Assembly: GCA_020632575.1 (NCBI GenBank)
Contig: JACKFH010000004.1
Span: forward strand, 186,001-250,000
Source of the DNA: Candidatus Omnitrophota bacterium
Lineage (GTDB): Bacteria > Hinthialibacterota > Hinthialibacteria > OLB16
Direction of reading: 5' to 3'
DNA: 64,000 nucleotides
Positions 35,324 through 43,741 of the stretch are shown in pieces. A model generated the notes under the pieces. The model was not told the origin of the DNA. It saw only the letters and a program-made list of their open reading frames with translations, and made no database searches. Made by a program: the position numbers and the translations under genes. Every line of letters begins with the position of its first letter. Position 1 is the first letter of the stretch.

Positions 35324-36001
35324 ATGACCAATAGAAAGATGAGCGAACCATCCGACAAGAAAATCCTCGTTTGGGAGATGTATCCCTCCATCCAGGGCGA
35401 GAGCACTTGGGCGGGGCTGCCCTGCTTTTTTATCCGCCTCTCCGGATGCCCGCTCAGGTGTGTCTGGTGTGACACCGAATACGCTTTTTATGGGGGCGAG
35501 CGGAAGGCGATTTCCGAGGTGGTGGAGGCGGCGGTCGGTTCCGGCATTCCTCTGGTCGAGGTGACCGGGGGAGAGCCCATGGCTCAGCCGAATTGCCCGG
35601 TCCTCTGTCAGGCCTTGCTGGACCGAGGTTTGACCGTGCTCATTGAAACCGCCGGGTCCGAGCCGATCGAAACGCTTCCCGAGGGGGTGATTCGGATCAT
35701 GGATTTGAAATGCCCGGACTCCGGCGAGATGAACAAAAACCTTTGGAGCAACCTGGAGCACCTGAACAAGAGGGATGAGGTCAAGTTTGTGATCGCCACC
35801 GAAAAAGATTTCGATTGGGCCGCCGAGGTGGTCCTGAGGGAAAAACTGGATGAGCGGGTGAAGGCGGTCTTGTTTTCGCCGGTCTTCGGACAGATCGATC
35901 CCCAAAAAATGGTCGCCTGGATTCTCGAACGAAAACTCCCGGTTCGGTTCCAACTCCAGATGCATAAATTCATTTGGGAACCGGAGGCGAGAGGCGTCTG
36001 A
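35324..36001 (+). CDS. queE: 7-carboxy-7-deazaguanine synthase QueE
   Basis: 225-aa radical SAM enzyme that converts 6-carboxytetrahydropterin to 7-carboxy-7-deazaguanine in the queuosine/preQ0 pathway. The compact QueE pattern is clear: YPSIQGESTWAGLPCFFIRL, then the cluster motif CPLRCVWCDT (CxxxCxxC). VEVTGGEPMAQ (SAM-binding GGE) and DLKCPDSG follow. ATG 35324 is taken as start; ATG 35339 is a close alternative and neither has a strong ribosome-binding site. The stop overlaps the queC start by one base, giving a queE-queC operon. queD and queF are not in the window. Confidence 0.93.
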   Translation: MTNRKMSEPSDKKILVWEMYPSIQGESTWAGLPCFFIRLSGCPLRCVWCDTEYAFYGGERKAISEVVEAAVGSGIPLVEVTGGEPMAQPNCPVLCQALLDRGLTVLIETAGSEPIETLPEGVIRIMDLKCPDSGEMNKNLWSNLEHLNKRDEVKFVIATEKDFDWAAEVVLREKLDERVKAVLFSPVFGQIDPQKMVAWILERKLPVRFQLQMHKFIWEPEARGV

Positions 36002-36685
36002 TGGCCATGAAAGCGGTGGTTCTCGTTTCGGGCGGACTCGACTCCGCGACAGTCCTTGGTATTGCTCGGCAAGAAAAGCGTGAGTGCTACGCTCTCTCTT
36101 TCCGATATGGCCAACGTCACAACATCGAGCTCGTGGCTGCGGAGCGCGTGGCGAAATCGCTTGGCGCGGTCGAACACCTGGTCATGGACCTTCCACTTGA
36201 TAAGTGGGGAGGCTCGGCCCTCACCGGCCCGATCGATGTCCCCAAGGACCGCGATGAACAAAAGATGTCGGGAGAAATCCCGGTCACTTATGTCCCCGCG
36301 CGAAACACGGTCTTCCTCTCTCTTCGCCTTAGCCTGGGCCGAGGTGCTCGAAGCCCATGAAATCTGGATCGGCGTGAACGCGCTGGATTACTCGGGATAT
36401 CCGGATTGTCGTCCCGAATTCATTCAAGCCTTTGAGAAGATGGCGCGACTCGCCACGAAATTAGGCGTGCAGGGCGAGGAACTCAGTATCATCACGCCGC
36501 TCATCCACCACACCAAGGCGCAGATCATCCAAAAAGGAACGGCGCTCGGTGTCGATTTCTCCCTCACCCATTCCTGTTACGACCCCACGCCGGATGGTCT
36601 CGCGTGCGGACACTGCGATTCCTGTATCCTTCGTCGGAATGGTTTCGAAAAAGCGGGCATTCCAGACCCCACACGGTACGCCTGA
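36001..36685 (+). CDS. queC: 7-cyano-7-deazaguanine synthase QueC, interrupted by a frameshift
   Basis: The ATP-dependent enzyme converts 7-carboxy-7-deazaguanine to preQ0. The PP-loop is VLVSGGLDSATVLGIA. The C-terminal zinc ribbon has HSCYDPTPDGLACGHCDSC. The frame is broken near 36316-36325 in a CTCTCT run. Removing one base restores NTVFLSFALAWAEVLEA, the expected family sequence, and gives 227 aa, a normal length. Everything else is well conserved, so this may be a sequence error. The start overlaps the queE stop (TGATG). A bidirectional-looking hairpin terminator follows at 36733. Confidence 0.9.
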
Positions 36686-36732
36686 GGGTTGGCTACAATG
36701 AAAGATTGGAATTCCTATTTTGGTGGAATAAA

Positions 36733-36763
36733 AAAAGCGCTGGAGGATTTCCCCAGCGCTTTT
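36733..36763. terminator. Intrinsic terminator between queC and the convergent transketolase gene
   Basis: AAAAGCGCTGG (36733-36743) pairs with CCAGCGCTTTT (36753-36763) around a 9-nt loop. A-run on one side and T-run on the other make it usable by both convergent transcripts. Confidence 0.85.
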
Positions 36764-36775
36764 CGATGAATGGAT

Positions 36776-37702
36776 TTAACCGACAAACTCTTTGATCTTC
36801 GCGGCGATGCCGGGGGCATCGAGTTGATATTTCTCGTACAACCCTTCCGGCGAGCCGGACTCGCCGAAGACATCGGGAAGTCCCCAACGGTAAACCGGGA
36901 CCGGGGATTTCTCAGCGACGACTTCGGCCACCGCCGTGCCCATGCCGCCGATCACGTTGTGATCCTCGACCGTAAAAATCTTTCCGGTCTCCTTGGCGCA
37001 TTTCACAATGAGGTCTTCGTCAATTGGTTTGATGCAGGAGAGGTTGACCACCCGCACATCGATTCCCTCGCCCGCTAATTTCTCCGCGGCCTCGACAGCC
37101 CCTTGAACCGTGCCACCGGTGGCGATACAGGTGAGATCTTTTCCATCGCGCAGGACCACGCCTTTGCCCAGTTGGAATTTGTAACCCTCCGGGGAGACAT
37201 CCGCCAGTTTCTGACGCGTCAACCGCACGTAGGCGGGGCCTTCATAACCGTTGGCCAGGAAATCAATCACCTGTTTGGTCTCCTCCTCATCGGCGGGTTG
37301 GATGACCACCATGTTGGGGAGTCCGCGCATCAGGCCGATATCCTCCAAGCCCATCTGGCTATTGCCATCCTCGCCAATGCCGATTCCGGCGTGAGTGCCG
37401 ATCACCCGGACATTGGCGTTGGGGTAGGCCACCGAAATCCGGATGGTGTCGTACCGACCGGTGATGAAACAGGCGAAGGAGCAACAGAAGGGAACTTTTC
37501 CCGAAAGCGCCAACCCGGCCGCGGCGCCGATCATGTTCGCTTCCTGGATCCCCATTTCGAAGAACCGATCCGGGAATTTTTCCGCGAAGATTTTGGACAT
37601 GGTGGATTTCGCGAGATCCGCGTCGAGCGCCACCACGTTCGCGTTCTTTTCTCCAACTGCGGCGAGCGCCTCGCCGAAAGCCTGTCGTGTTGCTTTAGCC
37701 AT
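36776..37702 (-). CDS. Transketolase C-terminal subunit (split transketolase type)
   Basis: 308 aa from ATG 37702, which follows a GAGG-type site; a longer upstream frame is rejected because it runs through the promoter zone. It contains the pyrimidine-binding domain with the cofactor glutamate in FEMGIQEANMIGAAAGLA, and the C-terminal transketolase domain (ending IKEFVG). In split transketolases this half pairs with a separate N-terminal TPP-binding subunit. No such partner is encoded next to it in this window, which is unusual because the two halves are normally adjacent. It could instead serve DXS-like or pyruvate-dehydrogenase-E1-like chemistry, but the motif context favours transketolase. 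Confidence 0.88.
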   Translation of the reverse strand: MAKATRQAFGEALAAVGEKNANVVALDADLAKSTMSKIFAEKFPDRFFEMGIQEANMIGAAAGLALSGKVPFCCSFACFITGRYDTIRISVAYPNANVRVIGTHAGIGIGEDGNSQMGLEDIGLMRGLPNMVVIQPADEEETKQVIDFLANGYEGPAYVRLTRQKLADVSPEGYKFQLGKGVVLRDGKDLTCIATGGTVQGAVEAAEKLAGEGIDVRVVNLSCIKPIDEDLIVKCAKETGKIFTVEDHNVIGGMGTAVAEVVAEKSPVPVYRWGLPDVFGESGSPEGLYEKYQLDAPGIAAKIKEFVG

Positions 37703-37813
37703 GAATGATAACCTCGAAAGTTTTTGAAAATATGTGGAACAAGCCGGGATCATAACCGGTGGAAGGACCCTCGAAAAGGCGGGGCGGTTGACTTGTCTCC
37801 GCCCCACTCATCG

Positions 37814-37853
37814 TTGACTTTCTTCGGAGAGGACAATTATAATTGAAATTATA
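37814..37853 (+). promoter_or_regulatory. vapBC promoter and palindromic operator
   Basis: TTGACT (37814-37819), 18 bp, TATAAT (37838-37843). The -10 element is embedded in a perfect inverted repeat, TATAATT GA AATTATA (37838-37853). This suits autorepression by the VapB(C) complex. The vapB ribosome-binding site CAGGAG follows directly. Confidence 0.7.
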
Positions 37854-37870
37854 TTTTTCAGGAGTTTTCA

Positions 37871-38101
37871 ATGGGACAAGTCACCATCTATCTGACTCGA
37901 GAGGCGGAGACAAAGATGCGATCGGCCTCGAAATCGGCGGGCATGTCCCACAGCAAGTGGATCGCGCGACTGATCGAACGTGAGGTGTCGGAGGAATGGC
38001 CCGACTCGGTTCGCGAACTCGCGGGCGCCTGGAGCGATTTTCCTACTGTTGAAGAGATTCGCGCTGGGGAGGGACAGGATGCTCCCCGGGAGGATTTGTA
38101 G
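37871..38101 (+). CDS. vapB: VapB-type antitoxin (ribbon-helix-helix-like)
   Basis: 76 aa. The N-terminal strand and two helices (VTIYLTREAETKMRSASKSA then SHSKWIARLI) fit a CopG/Arc ribbon-helix-helix DNA-binding domain. The acidic C-terminal tail (EEWPDSVRELAGAWSDF) is the usual toxin-neutralising segment. The stop codon TAG overlaps the GTG start of the PIN toxin gene. Promoter and operator lie directly upstream. Assignment to a VapB subfamily rests mainly on the partner gene. Confidence 0.85.
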   Translation: MGQVTIYLTREAETKMRSASKSAGMSHSKWIARLIEREVSEEWPDSVRELAGAWSDFPTVEEIRAGEGQDAPREDL

Positions 38102-38493
38102 TGTTTATTCTCGACACCAACACGCTCATCTATTACTTCAAAGGTGTCGGGAGAGTGGCGGAGCGGTTGTTAAGTCATTCGCCAAAAGAGGTGGGAATCC
38201 CCACGGTGGTTCTGTATGAGATTGAGGTTGGCATCGGAAAATCCACCTCCCCAAAGAAACGACGCGAACAACTGGACGAATTGATCTCTCGGATCGCCCT
38301 CTTTCCCTTCGGGAGGCATGAAGCCCTGGCTGCGGCCTCTATCCGAGTTCGATTGGAAAAGGAGGGTGTCCCGATTGGGGCGATCGACAACCTTATTGCC
38401 GGGACAGTTCTAGCAAACCGAGGGACTCTGGTCACTCATAATAAAAAAGAGTTTGAACGAGTTCCGGGTTTGGTGTGCGAAGACTGGTTCTAG
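38101..38493 (+). CDS. vapC: VapC-type PIN-domain toxin (ribonuclease)
   Basis: 130 aa, GTG start at 38101 overlapping the antitoxin stop. The four-acid PIN active site is visible: FILDTNTLIYYFKG (first Asp), VVLYEIEVGI (Glu), GAIDNLIAGT (Asp) and the C-terminal THNKKEFERVPGL. VapC toxins cleave initiator tRNA or the sarcin-ricin loop of rRNA when the antitoxin is degraded. The system looks complete and intact. Its 3' end overlaps the convergent aspartyl protease gene by four bases. Confidence 0.92.
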   Translation: MFILDTNTLIYYFKGVGRVAERLLSHSPKEVGIPTVVLYEIEVGIGKSTSPKKRREQLDELISRIALFPFGRHEALAAASIRVRLEKEGVPIGAIDNLIAGTVLANRGTLVTHNKKEFERVPGLVCEDWF

Positions 38494-39497
38494 TTCGCTC
38501 CCACGAAGGAAGCCATCTCCATTTTGCTGTTGAGCAGGATCCTGGACGTTCTCCAAAAAACTGGAATCCCAATTACCCCGTCCAATGGACCGTCCCGTCT
38601 CGAGTCGACACAAACTTTCCTCCCCTTGGGGAATGAGATCCCCGGCCCAAGGATTCCGAAGGGGAGTTCGAACACACGGACCTCGTGAGATCCATGGACG
38701 GAATCGTAATTCCAGGTCCCGGTTTGTGTCGATTCCATCACCTTGCGGGCCAGAGGACGGTGCTCATCGAGGACCAGTTCAACATTGGTTCCTGTGTCCA
38801 ACAGTAGCCGGGACCCCATTCCGGTTTCTGTGCGAAGGGGGATAGCATAAGTGTTTGAGTCCGGAATGAAGATCAGTGGCAAACTGGAATTATCGACTTT
38901 GATCTTTGACCTGTCAAAAGGACGGATCACCAATTCGTTCTCAGGTCCGCGAAACTCGATTTCTCCGCGACGGAGGAGCGTGGCTCCAAGGATTCCATCC
39001 ACCCTTCTCCCGGCGTTGCGTGATAAGCCATCCACTTGATCGTCTGGAAGGAAGGTGACCGCTTCATTCGTGAACTCGAGCGGGCCGACACTTATTGATG
39101 AGGTTGTGTAAAGGCGCCTCTCACTGTCGGAGTCCTCCGATTCGAGCCTTGCACGACTCAACTTCGAAACTTTGAGTTTGTCGCGCACCGACTCGCGGAG
39201 GAGCGTGACACTCGTGCCCGTGTCCACAAGCAAAAGGATCGCCCCATCGCGGGTCTGCGCCCGGATTCCAGCGTAGGGTGCATCCTTCACCCCCGATGGG
39301 ATCTTCTCCAGACGAACCTGAACTTCCTCTCGGGCAAGTTCGATCTCGGTGTTCATCTGATTCCAGCTTCGGGCTTGACGTTTCGGAAGGGCGCAACTGG
39401 TGACAAGAAATGTCCCGAGTAACAGGCTTGCCATCGATCCCCAGAGCAGAGGTCGGATTCGGATGGGACAGGATTCTTCCGTCAAATTTACTTTCAT
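38490..39497 (-). CDS. Retropepsin-like aspartyl protease, predicted lipoprotein
   Basis: 335 aa from ATG 39497. A hydrophobic segment ends in a lipobox-like LVTSC (about residue 35), so the protein is probably lipid-anchored in the envelope. Two aspartyl-protease signatures are present in one chain: LLLVDTGTSVTLL (about residue 93) and RLLLDTGTNVELV (about residue 230). Each is followed by a hydrophobic G segment (VDGILGATLL and LDGVIGIPVF). This is a tandem clan-AA arrangement in which both halves can form one active site. The start lies 9 bp after the stop of mccB on the same strand. Substrate unknown. Confidence 0.8.
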   Translation of the reverse strand: MKVNLTEESCPIRIRPLLWGSMASLLLGTFLVTSCALPKRQARSWNQMNTEIELAREEVQVRLEKIPSGVKDAPYAGIRAQTRDGAILLLVDTGTSVTLLRESVRDKLKVSKLSRARLESEDSDSERRLYTTSSISVGPLEFTNEAVTFLPDDQVDGLSRNAGRRVDGILGATLLRRGEIEFRGPENELVIRPFDRSKIKVDNSSLPLIFIPDSNTYAIPLRTETGMGSRLLLDTGTNVELVLDEHRPLARKVMESTQTGTWNYDSVHGSHEVRVFELPFGILGPGISFPKGRKVCVDSRRDGPLDGVIGIPVFWRTSRILLNSKMEMASFVGAN

Positions 39498-39506
39498 CAC
39501 CCCTCT

Positions 39507-41118
39507 CTAAACCTGGAAGACTCCCAGGTTGAACCCCTCGGGAATCGGAGCCAATGAAACGATTCTTAACAAGTGATCCAAGGCTTGCCTTGTCTCTCTC
39601 GGGTCGATGATCGCATCGACCCAAAGTCTGGAAGCCGCATGATAGGGCGAAGCGGTCTCTTCATAAACCTCTCTCAATTTCTCGAGCGCCTCCTGCTCCT
39701 GCTCCGGCGTGAGCGGCTCCTTCGCGCGACTCTTCTCGATGCTCAACAATGTTTTTGCCGCTTGTTCCGCACCCATCACCGCGATTCGGGCCGAGGGCCA
39801 CGCGAGGGTAAACCGAGGACCGTAGGCGCGTCCGCACATCGCGTAATTTCCGGCGCCATTGCTGTTTCCCACCACCACCGTAATCTTGGGAACGCGACTG
39901 TTGCTCACCGCGTTCACCAACTTGGCTCCATCCTTGATGATGCCTCCCTGTTCCGCCCGACTCCCGACCATGAACCCGGTCACATCCTGGAAGAAGACTA
40001 ACGGTATCCCTTTTTGATTGCAGTTGAGGACAAACCTGGCTCCCTTGTCCGCGGAGTCGGAATAGAGCACCCCACCAATTTGCATTTCACCCCGACCCGA
40101 TTTACAGACCAACCGTTGGTTCGCGAGAATACCGACTGTGCGCCCCGAGATCCGCGCCGTGCCAGTGAGGAGGGTGACCCCGTAATCCTTTTTGAACTCC
40201 TCCCAACTTCCGGCGTCGATGAGGCAATCGAGGATGTCCTTCATGTCGTAAGCGGCGCGTCGATCAGGAGGGAGGATGTCGAGAATCTCTTCCGAGGATC
40301 GTGCGGGTTCGATCCCCGGGGGAGTGGCCGAGGATTCTTTCTCCGGCCATTGCGCGGCGAGACGACGGATACGAGCCAAGCATTCCGCTTCGTTATCGTC
40401 CTCGTAATCCGCCATCCCGGAGAGGCTGTTGTGCGTGCTGGATCCCCCCAGACTCTCCATGTCCGTATCCTCGCCGACCGCGGCTTTCACCAAATGCGGC
40501 CCAGCGAGAAAGATTCCGCTTGTCCCTTTGACCATCAGGAGTTCATCGCAAAGCGCCGGGATGTAGGCGCCGCCCGCGACACTCGGTCCCATCACCGCGG
40601 CGATCTGAGGAATCCCCATGGCGGTCAACCGAGAGTTGTTGAAAAAGACTTTTCCCGCATGGTTTTCATCGGCGAAACAATCGGCTTCGAGCGGTAAAAA
40701 AATCCCCGCCGAATCGACCAGGTAGATGACCGGGAGATGGTTCTCCATCGCGACTCTCTGGCCTAAGAGCGTCTTCTTGATGGTCATCGGAAACCAGGCG
40801 CCCCCCTTTGACCATCGAATCGTTGGCGATGACCAGACAATCCCGTCCGCTCACCCGGCCGACTACCGCGCGGCACCCGCCGGAAACGATTTGACCGTGC
40901 TCCGTGTACATTCCCTCGGCGCAAAAGGCTCCAACTTCAAATCGTTTCGCATCCGGATCGAACAGGAGGTCCAATCGCTCCGCAACCGTCAGTTTGTTCT
41001 TGCCGTGTTGCTTCTGGATTGCGACCTCGGCGAAAGGCTGACGGTAGAACGACCGTTTCTCCTCGAGTCTTCGGATTTCGTCCAGGTGAAATTCACGGTT
41101 CGAGGCGGAGGCGTTCAT
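39507..41118 (-). CDS. mccB: Acyl-CoA carboxylase beta subunit (methylcrotonyl-CoA carboxylase type), frameshifted
   Basis: The carboxyltransferase half of a biotin-dependent acyl-CoA carboxylase, 536 aa once repaired. Signatures: CLVIANDSMVKGG, then MTIKKTLLGQRVA, FFQDVTGFMVG and the GNSNGAGNYAMCGRAYGPRF stretch. The last is typical of methylcrotonyl- or geranyl-CoA carboxylases rather than propionyl-CoA carboxylase. One extra base in a run of six C (40801-40806 on the plus strand) breaks the frame. With five, the reading is KGGAWFPMTIKKT, as in the family. The start ATG overlaps the stop of the upstream enoyl-CoA hydratase gene and has a GAGGAAC site. Together they suggest leucine or isovalerate breakdown; the biotin-carrying alpha subunit is absent. 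Confidence 0.85.
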
Positions 41119-41904
41119 TGAAGTTCCTCGAAACCCTCGGTCCACACGATTGGGCGTTTATCCCGGAATGCTTGCAGGCCGGTCTTCGCGGCTCGTGTGT
41201 TGACCGCGATCTGAAATTCCTTGAGAGGCGAGCGCCAGATCTTGTTCGAGATTAGCGAGCGAATCCGCCTGCAAGAACTTCTTGGTGCGTCTCATCGCCT
41301 CGGCCGAGTTTTCCAGACAGAGTTTACGGCCATAGGTCAGGATGTCTTTGGTCGCGCTTCGGGCGGAGAGGGAATCGGCCAGCCCCAATCGGACCGCGAT
41401 TTCCGCGTTTGCCGCGATCCCGGTCAGCGCCATTCCGGAGAGTTGACCCGGATGGATCCGACGTTTCGCGACCACCGAGACCAGGGCGGGAACCAAGCCG
41501 ACTTTCACCTCGGGAAAGGCGAACTCGGCTTTCGGCCCCGCGAAAACCATATCGGCGGCCAACACGATTCCGACCGCCCCCCCGAGCGCTTTTCCATCCA
41601 CTCCGCAGAGAAGGGGAATGGGCAAGCGAAGGAGGTCTCGATAAACCTCCGACAGCAGGTCCGCGAATTGAGTCGCCTCGTACGCGTCATCCAGATGAAT
41701 GTTCTTCAGGTCCATACCCGCGCTGAACGCGGGTTCGGTGGCGGTGAGGACCGCCACTTTGGCCTCGCTGTCGTTGGCGATCAGCTTGAGCGCGTAGGAA
41801 AGGTCCTCGAGCGTCTTGAACGAGAGCGCGTTGCGGGTCTCGGGCGAGTCCAAACAGAGGACCGCGAGACCATTTTGAATTTCGTATTTGATCGGTTCGG
41901 GCAT
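41115..41904 (-). CDS. Enoyl-CoA hydratase/isomerase family protein (LiuC-like), frameshifted near the 3' end
   Basis: Crotonase-fold enzyme, 262 aa once repaired. The CoA-binding oxyanion segments are FSAGMDLKNIH and VDGKALGGAVGIVLAADM. Near 41214-41223 one extra base shifts the frame. After correction the C-terminus reads EFQIAVNTRAAKTGLQAFRD..., ends at a TGA at 41115-41117 and overlaps the mccB start, as expected of a translationally coupled pair. In leucine catabolism the neighbouring carboxylase makes 3-methylglutaconyl-CoA, which a crotonase hydrates. This is the basis for the LiuC-like label; substrate specificity is inferred from context only. Confidence 0.82.
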
Positions 41905-41927
41905 AGGCGATGTGTTCCTTGCTGATT

Positions 41928-42036
41928 AAATCATAGAAGCCCATGGAAATCATGGGAGGAATGGACCCAAGAGTTAGAAAAATTCTGACCCGCGCTTCTC
42001 CACGTTTTCCATCCCTTCCATGGGGATCCATGATTC
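41928..42036. repeat. Dispersed palindromic repeat, family F, copy 2
   Basis: AATCAT (41929-41934) and ATGATT (42030-42035) are outer arms. CCCATGGAA (41940-41948) pairs perfectly with TTCCATGGG (42016-42024). The flanks (AATCAT.GAAGCCC.TGGAA at the left, GTTTTCCATCC.TTCCATG at the right) align with copy 1 at 15457-15570, whereas the centre differs. It lies upstream of the liuC-like gene. Confidence 0.65.
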
Positions 42037-42042
42037 AGAGAC

Positions 42043-42085
42043 ATCCCCCCTCTCCGCAATGCGGGGAGGGGGTTAGGGGGAGGGG
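42043..42085 (+). repeat. GC-rich hairpin plus G-quadruplex motif, family G, copy 1
   Basis: CCCCCTCTCCGCA pairs with TGCGGGGAGGGGG; then TTA, five G, A and four G. Positions 42063-42085 read GGGG-A-GGGGG-TTA-GGGGG-A-GGGG, a canonical four-tract G-quadruplex motif with loops of 1, 3 and 1. A similar motif lies before the alcohol dehydrogenase gene. Confidence 0.7.
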
Positions 42086-42102
42086 TTAGTCATGACCCTC
42101 CA

Positions 42103-42131
42103 TTGACGCTTCCCACATTAAAACCTACACT
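42103..42131 (+). promoter_or_regulatory. Candidate promoter of the decayed beta-helix gene
   Basis: TTGACG (42103-42108), 17 bp, TACACT (42126-42131). The ATG at 42141 is only ten bases beyond the -10, so a transcript would be leaderless or nearly so. CTACAC and GTGTAG around the -10 form a small inverted repeat. Confidence 0.4.
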
Positions 42132-42140
42132 TGTGTAGAA

Positions 42141-43453
42141 ATGCGATTCTATTGCACCGCCGCCCTTCTCCTGAACCTCGCTCTCCCCGCCCAATCCGCG
42201 ACCCTGTTGGTTTCCAAAACCGGCGACGGCACAAACGGTCTCACATGGCCCACAGCCTTTCAAGAGATCGGCGCCGCAATCACAGCCTCCAGCACCGGCG
42301 ATGAGATCTGGGTCAAGGGAGGACGCTATGTCGAAAACCTGACTACGACCAGCCCGATCACCCTTCTCGGAGGCTTTGAAGGGACAGAGGAATTTGATGA
42401 AAGAGATCTTCGCAACCCCGAAGAAAATCCAACGATCATTGACGGCAACAAACTCGGGAGTGTGTTGGTTGTCAATCATGATCTTCAGGTTGATGGTTTT
42501 ACAATTACGAAGGGCAAGGGTTCAGGATGCTTAAATGCGGTTGTGAACTCCAGAGCAAGAATTAACTAATGTTCACTTCTTTCTAACGGAGACAAACAAG
42601 AATTTTGCGGGAGTGGGGGCGGAATTTATGCAGGTGGTTCGCATGCTGATCGATTAGAGACTGTATAGTAGAAGAAAACCTAGTTCGTCCATTTCAGGTG
42701 GTTTAATTTTGCCATTGATTCAATAAATCGAGGTTCTTTAGAACAGCCTTTCATCCGAAACATTGCAGGTTCGCGGATTTTTAGGGGGGGTATTTCAGGA
42801 GGACGATCGAATATATAATCGAGAACGTTCTATTTCATCACAACACTGCAAATCGCTTTGTAGGAGGTCCAGGTCAAATAGCAGATAGCTGCGGAGGTGC
42901 CATTTATTGTGACCTGTCGAATGGATCTTGCAACAATAGTATTTTCAGCGATAATAGTTCAAGAAGAGGAAGTGATATATATGTCAATAATCTAGAACAG
43001 AATTCTTGGACGGTCAGTCATTGCACTATATATACGGTTTCCCGAATCGAGAGCACCTCTTCTTTTTCATGGAATGAGAACCCTCCAACTCTCACAAATT
43101 GTATCGCCGTCGGACGTGAAGGTGACATCTTCCGACAGGCAGACACTGTCAATGTTAGATACAGCCTCATCGAAGGCGGCTACCCCGGCGAAGGCAACAT
43201 CGACGCCAATCCTATGTTTGTCGACCCTGACCATGGCGATTACCGACTCATGCGCGGATCGCCCTGCATCGAGGCGGGGACCGATACGGGGTTGACCGAG
43301 GACTTTGATGGAAACCCTCGCCCCGTTGGGGATTACGACATGGGCGCCTTTGAGTATCCGCTGCTTCGGAGCGACCTCAACCTGGATGGAAGAGTCGATG
43401 ACACCGACCTCCAGATCCTCAGCCGAGATTGGAAGAAGATTTCCGGACCCTGA
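42141..43453 (+). pseudogene. Decayed secreted beta-helix (Pmp-like) surface protein with C-terminal half-dockerin
   Basis: The intact start encodes a signal peptide (MRFYCTAALLLNLALPAQSA) and the first beta-helix repeats (GDEIWVKGGRYVENL, ITLLGGFEGTE). The frame stops at 42569. Fragments in other frames follow: GSGGGIYAGGSH near 42610, then one frame from 42785 to 43453 with GGAIYCDLSNGSC, NPMFVDPDHGDYRLMRGSPC and DMGAFEYPLL. That frame ends in a half-dockerin, DLNLDGRVDDTDLQILSRDW. At least two frameshifts and internal stops (for example at 42782) break the gene, and the middle is visibly AT-richer than its surroundings. Intact relatives are secreted choice-of-anchor beta-helix proteins. 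This looks like true decay, although sequence errors may add to it. Confidence 0.75.
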
Positions 43454-43658
43454 CCACCCCAACCCGTACCCCCTGTGGTTCGGGGTTTCGTCCGCATCGT
43501 GACGGGATTCATCCCATCGCGGATCCCGCCGACCGGTGCCCGCTTGACCAATTCTTGACAAAAGCGGCTTAAAACAGCGAAAAACCACCCCATCCGACCC
43601 TTCCCACCATCACCTCATGGGGCTTTGCCTCGTTCAATAAAGAATTACAATGGTTTCC

Positions 43659-43686
43659 GCCCGCATATTTGCGGGCTTTGTTTTAT
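43659..43686 (+). terminator. Intrinsic terminator upstream of the aldehyde dehydrogenase gene
   Basis: GCCCGCA (43659-43665), loop TATT, TGCGGGC (43670-43676), then TTTGTTTTATT. It closes the preceding pseudogene transcript before a new promoter. Confidence 0.8.
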
Positions 43687-43690
43687 TGGA

Positions 43691-43720
43691 TTGAGCCGGG
43701 TCGGAAAACCGGTTTAGATT
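43691..43720 (+). promoter_or_regulatory. Candidate promoter of the aldehyde dehydrogenase gene
   Basis: TTGAGC (43691-43696), 18 bp, TAGATT (43715-43720), followed by AAAGGA and the ATG at 43742. The -10 TAGATT is the same hexamer found upstream of rpoB and of the protease gene. The spacer holds CCGG arms around a short loop. Confidence 0.45.
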
Positions 43721-43741
43721 AAAGGACTAAGAGAAATAGGC

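Noticed and set aside
36310..36330. Programmed frameshift in queC
   Set aside because: The site lacks a slippery heptamer with a downstream pseudoknot, queC is not known to be recoded, and the neighbouring genes have similar isolated indels.
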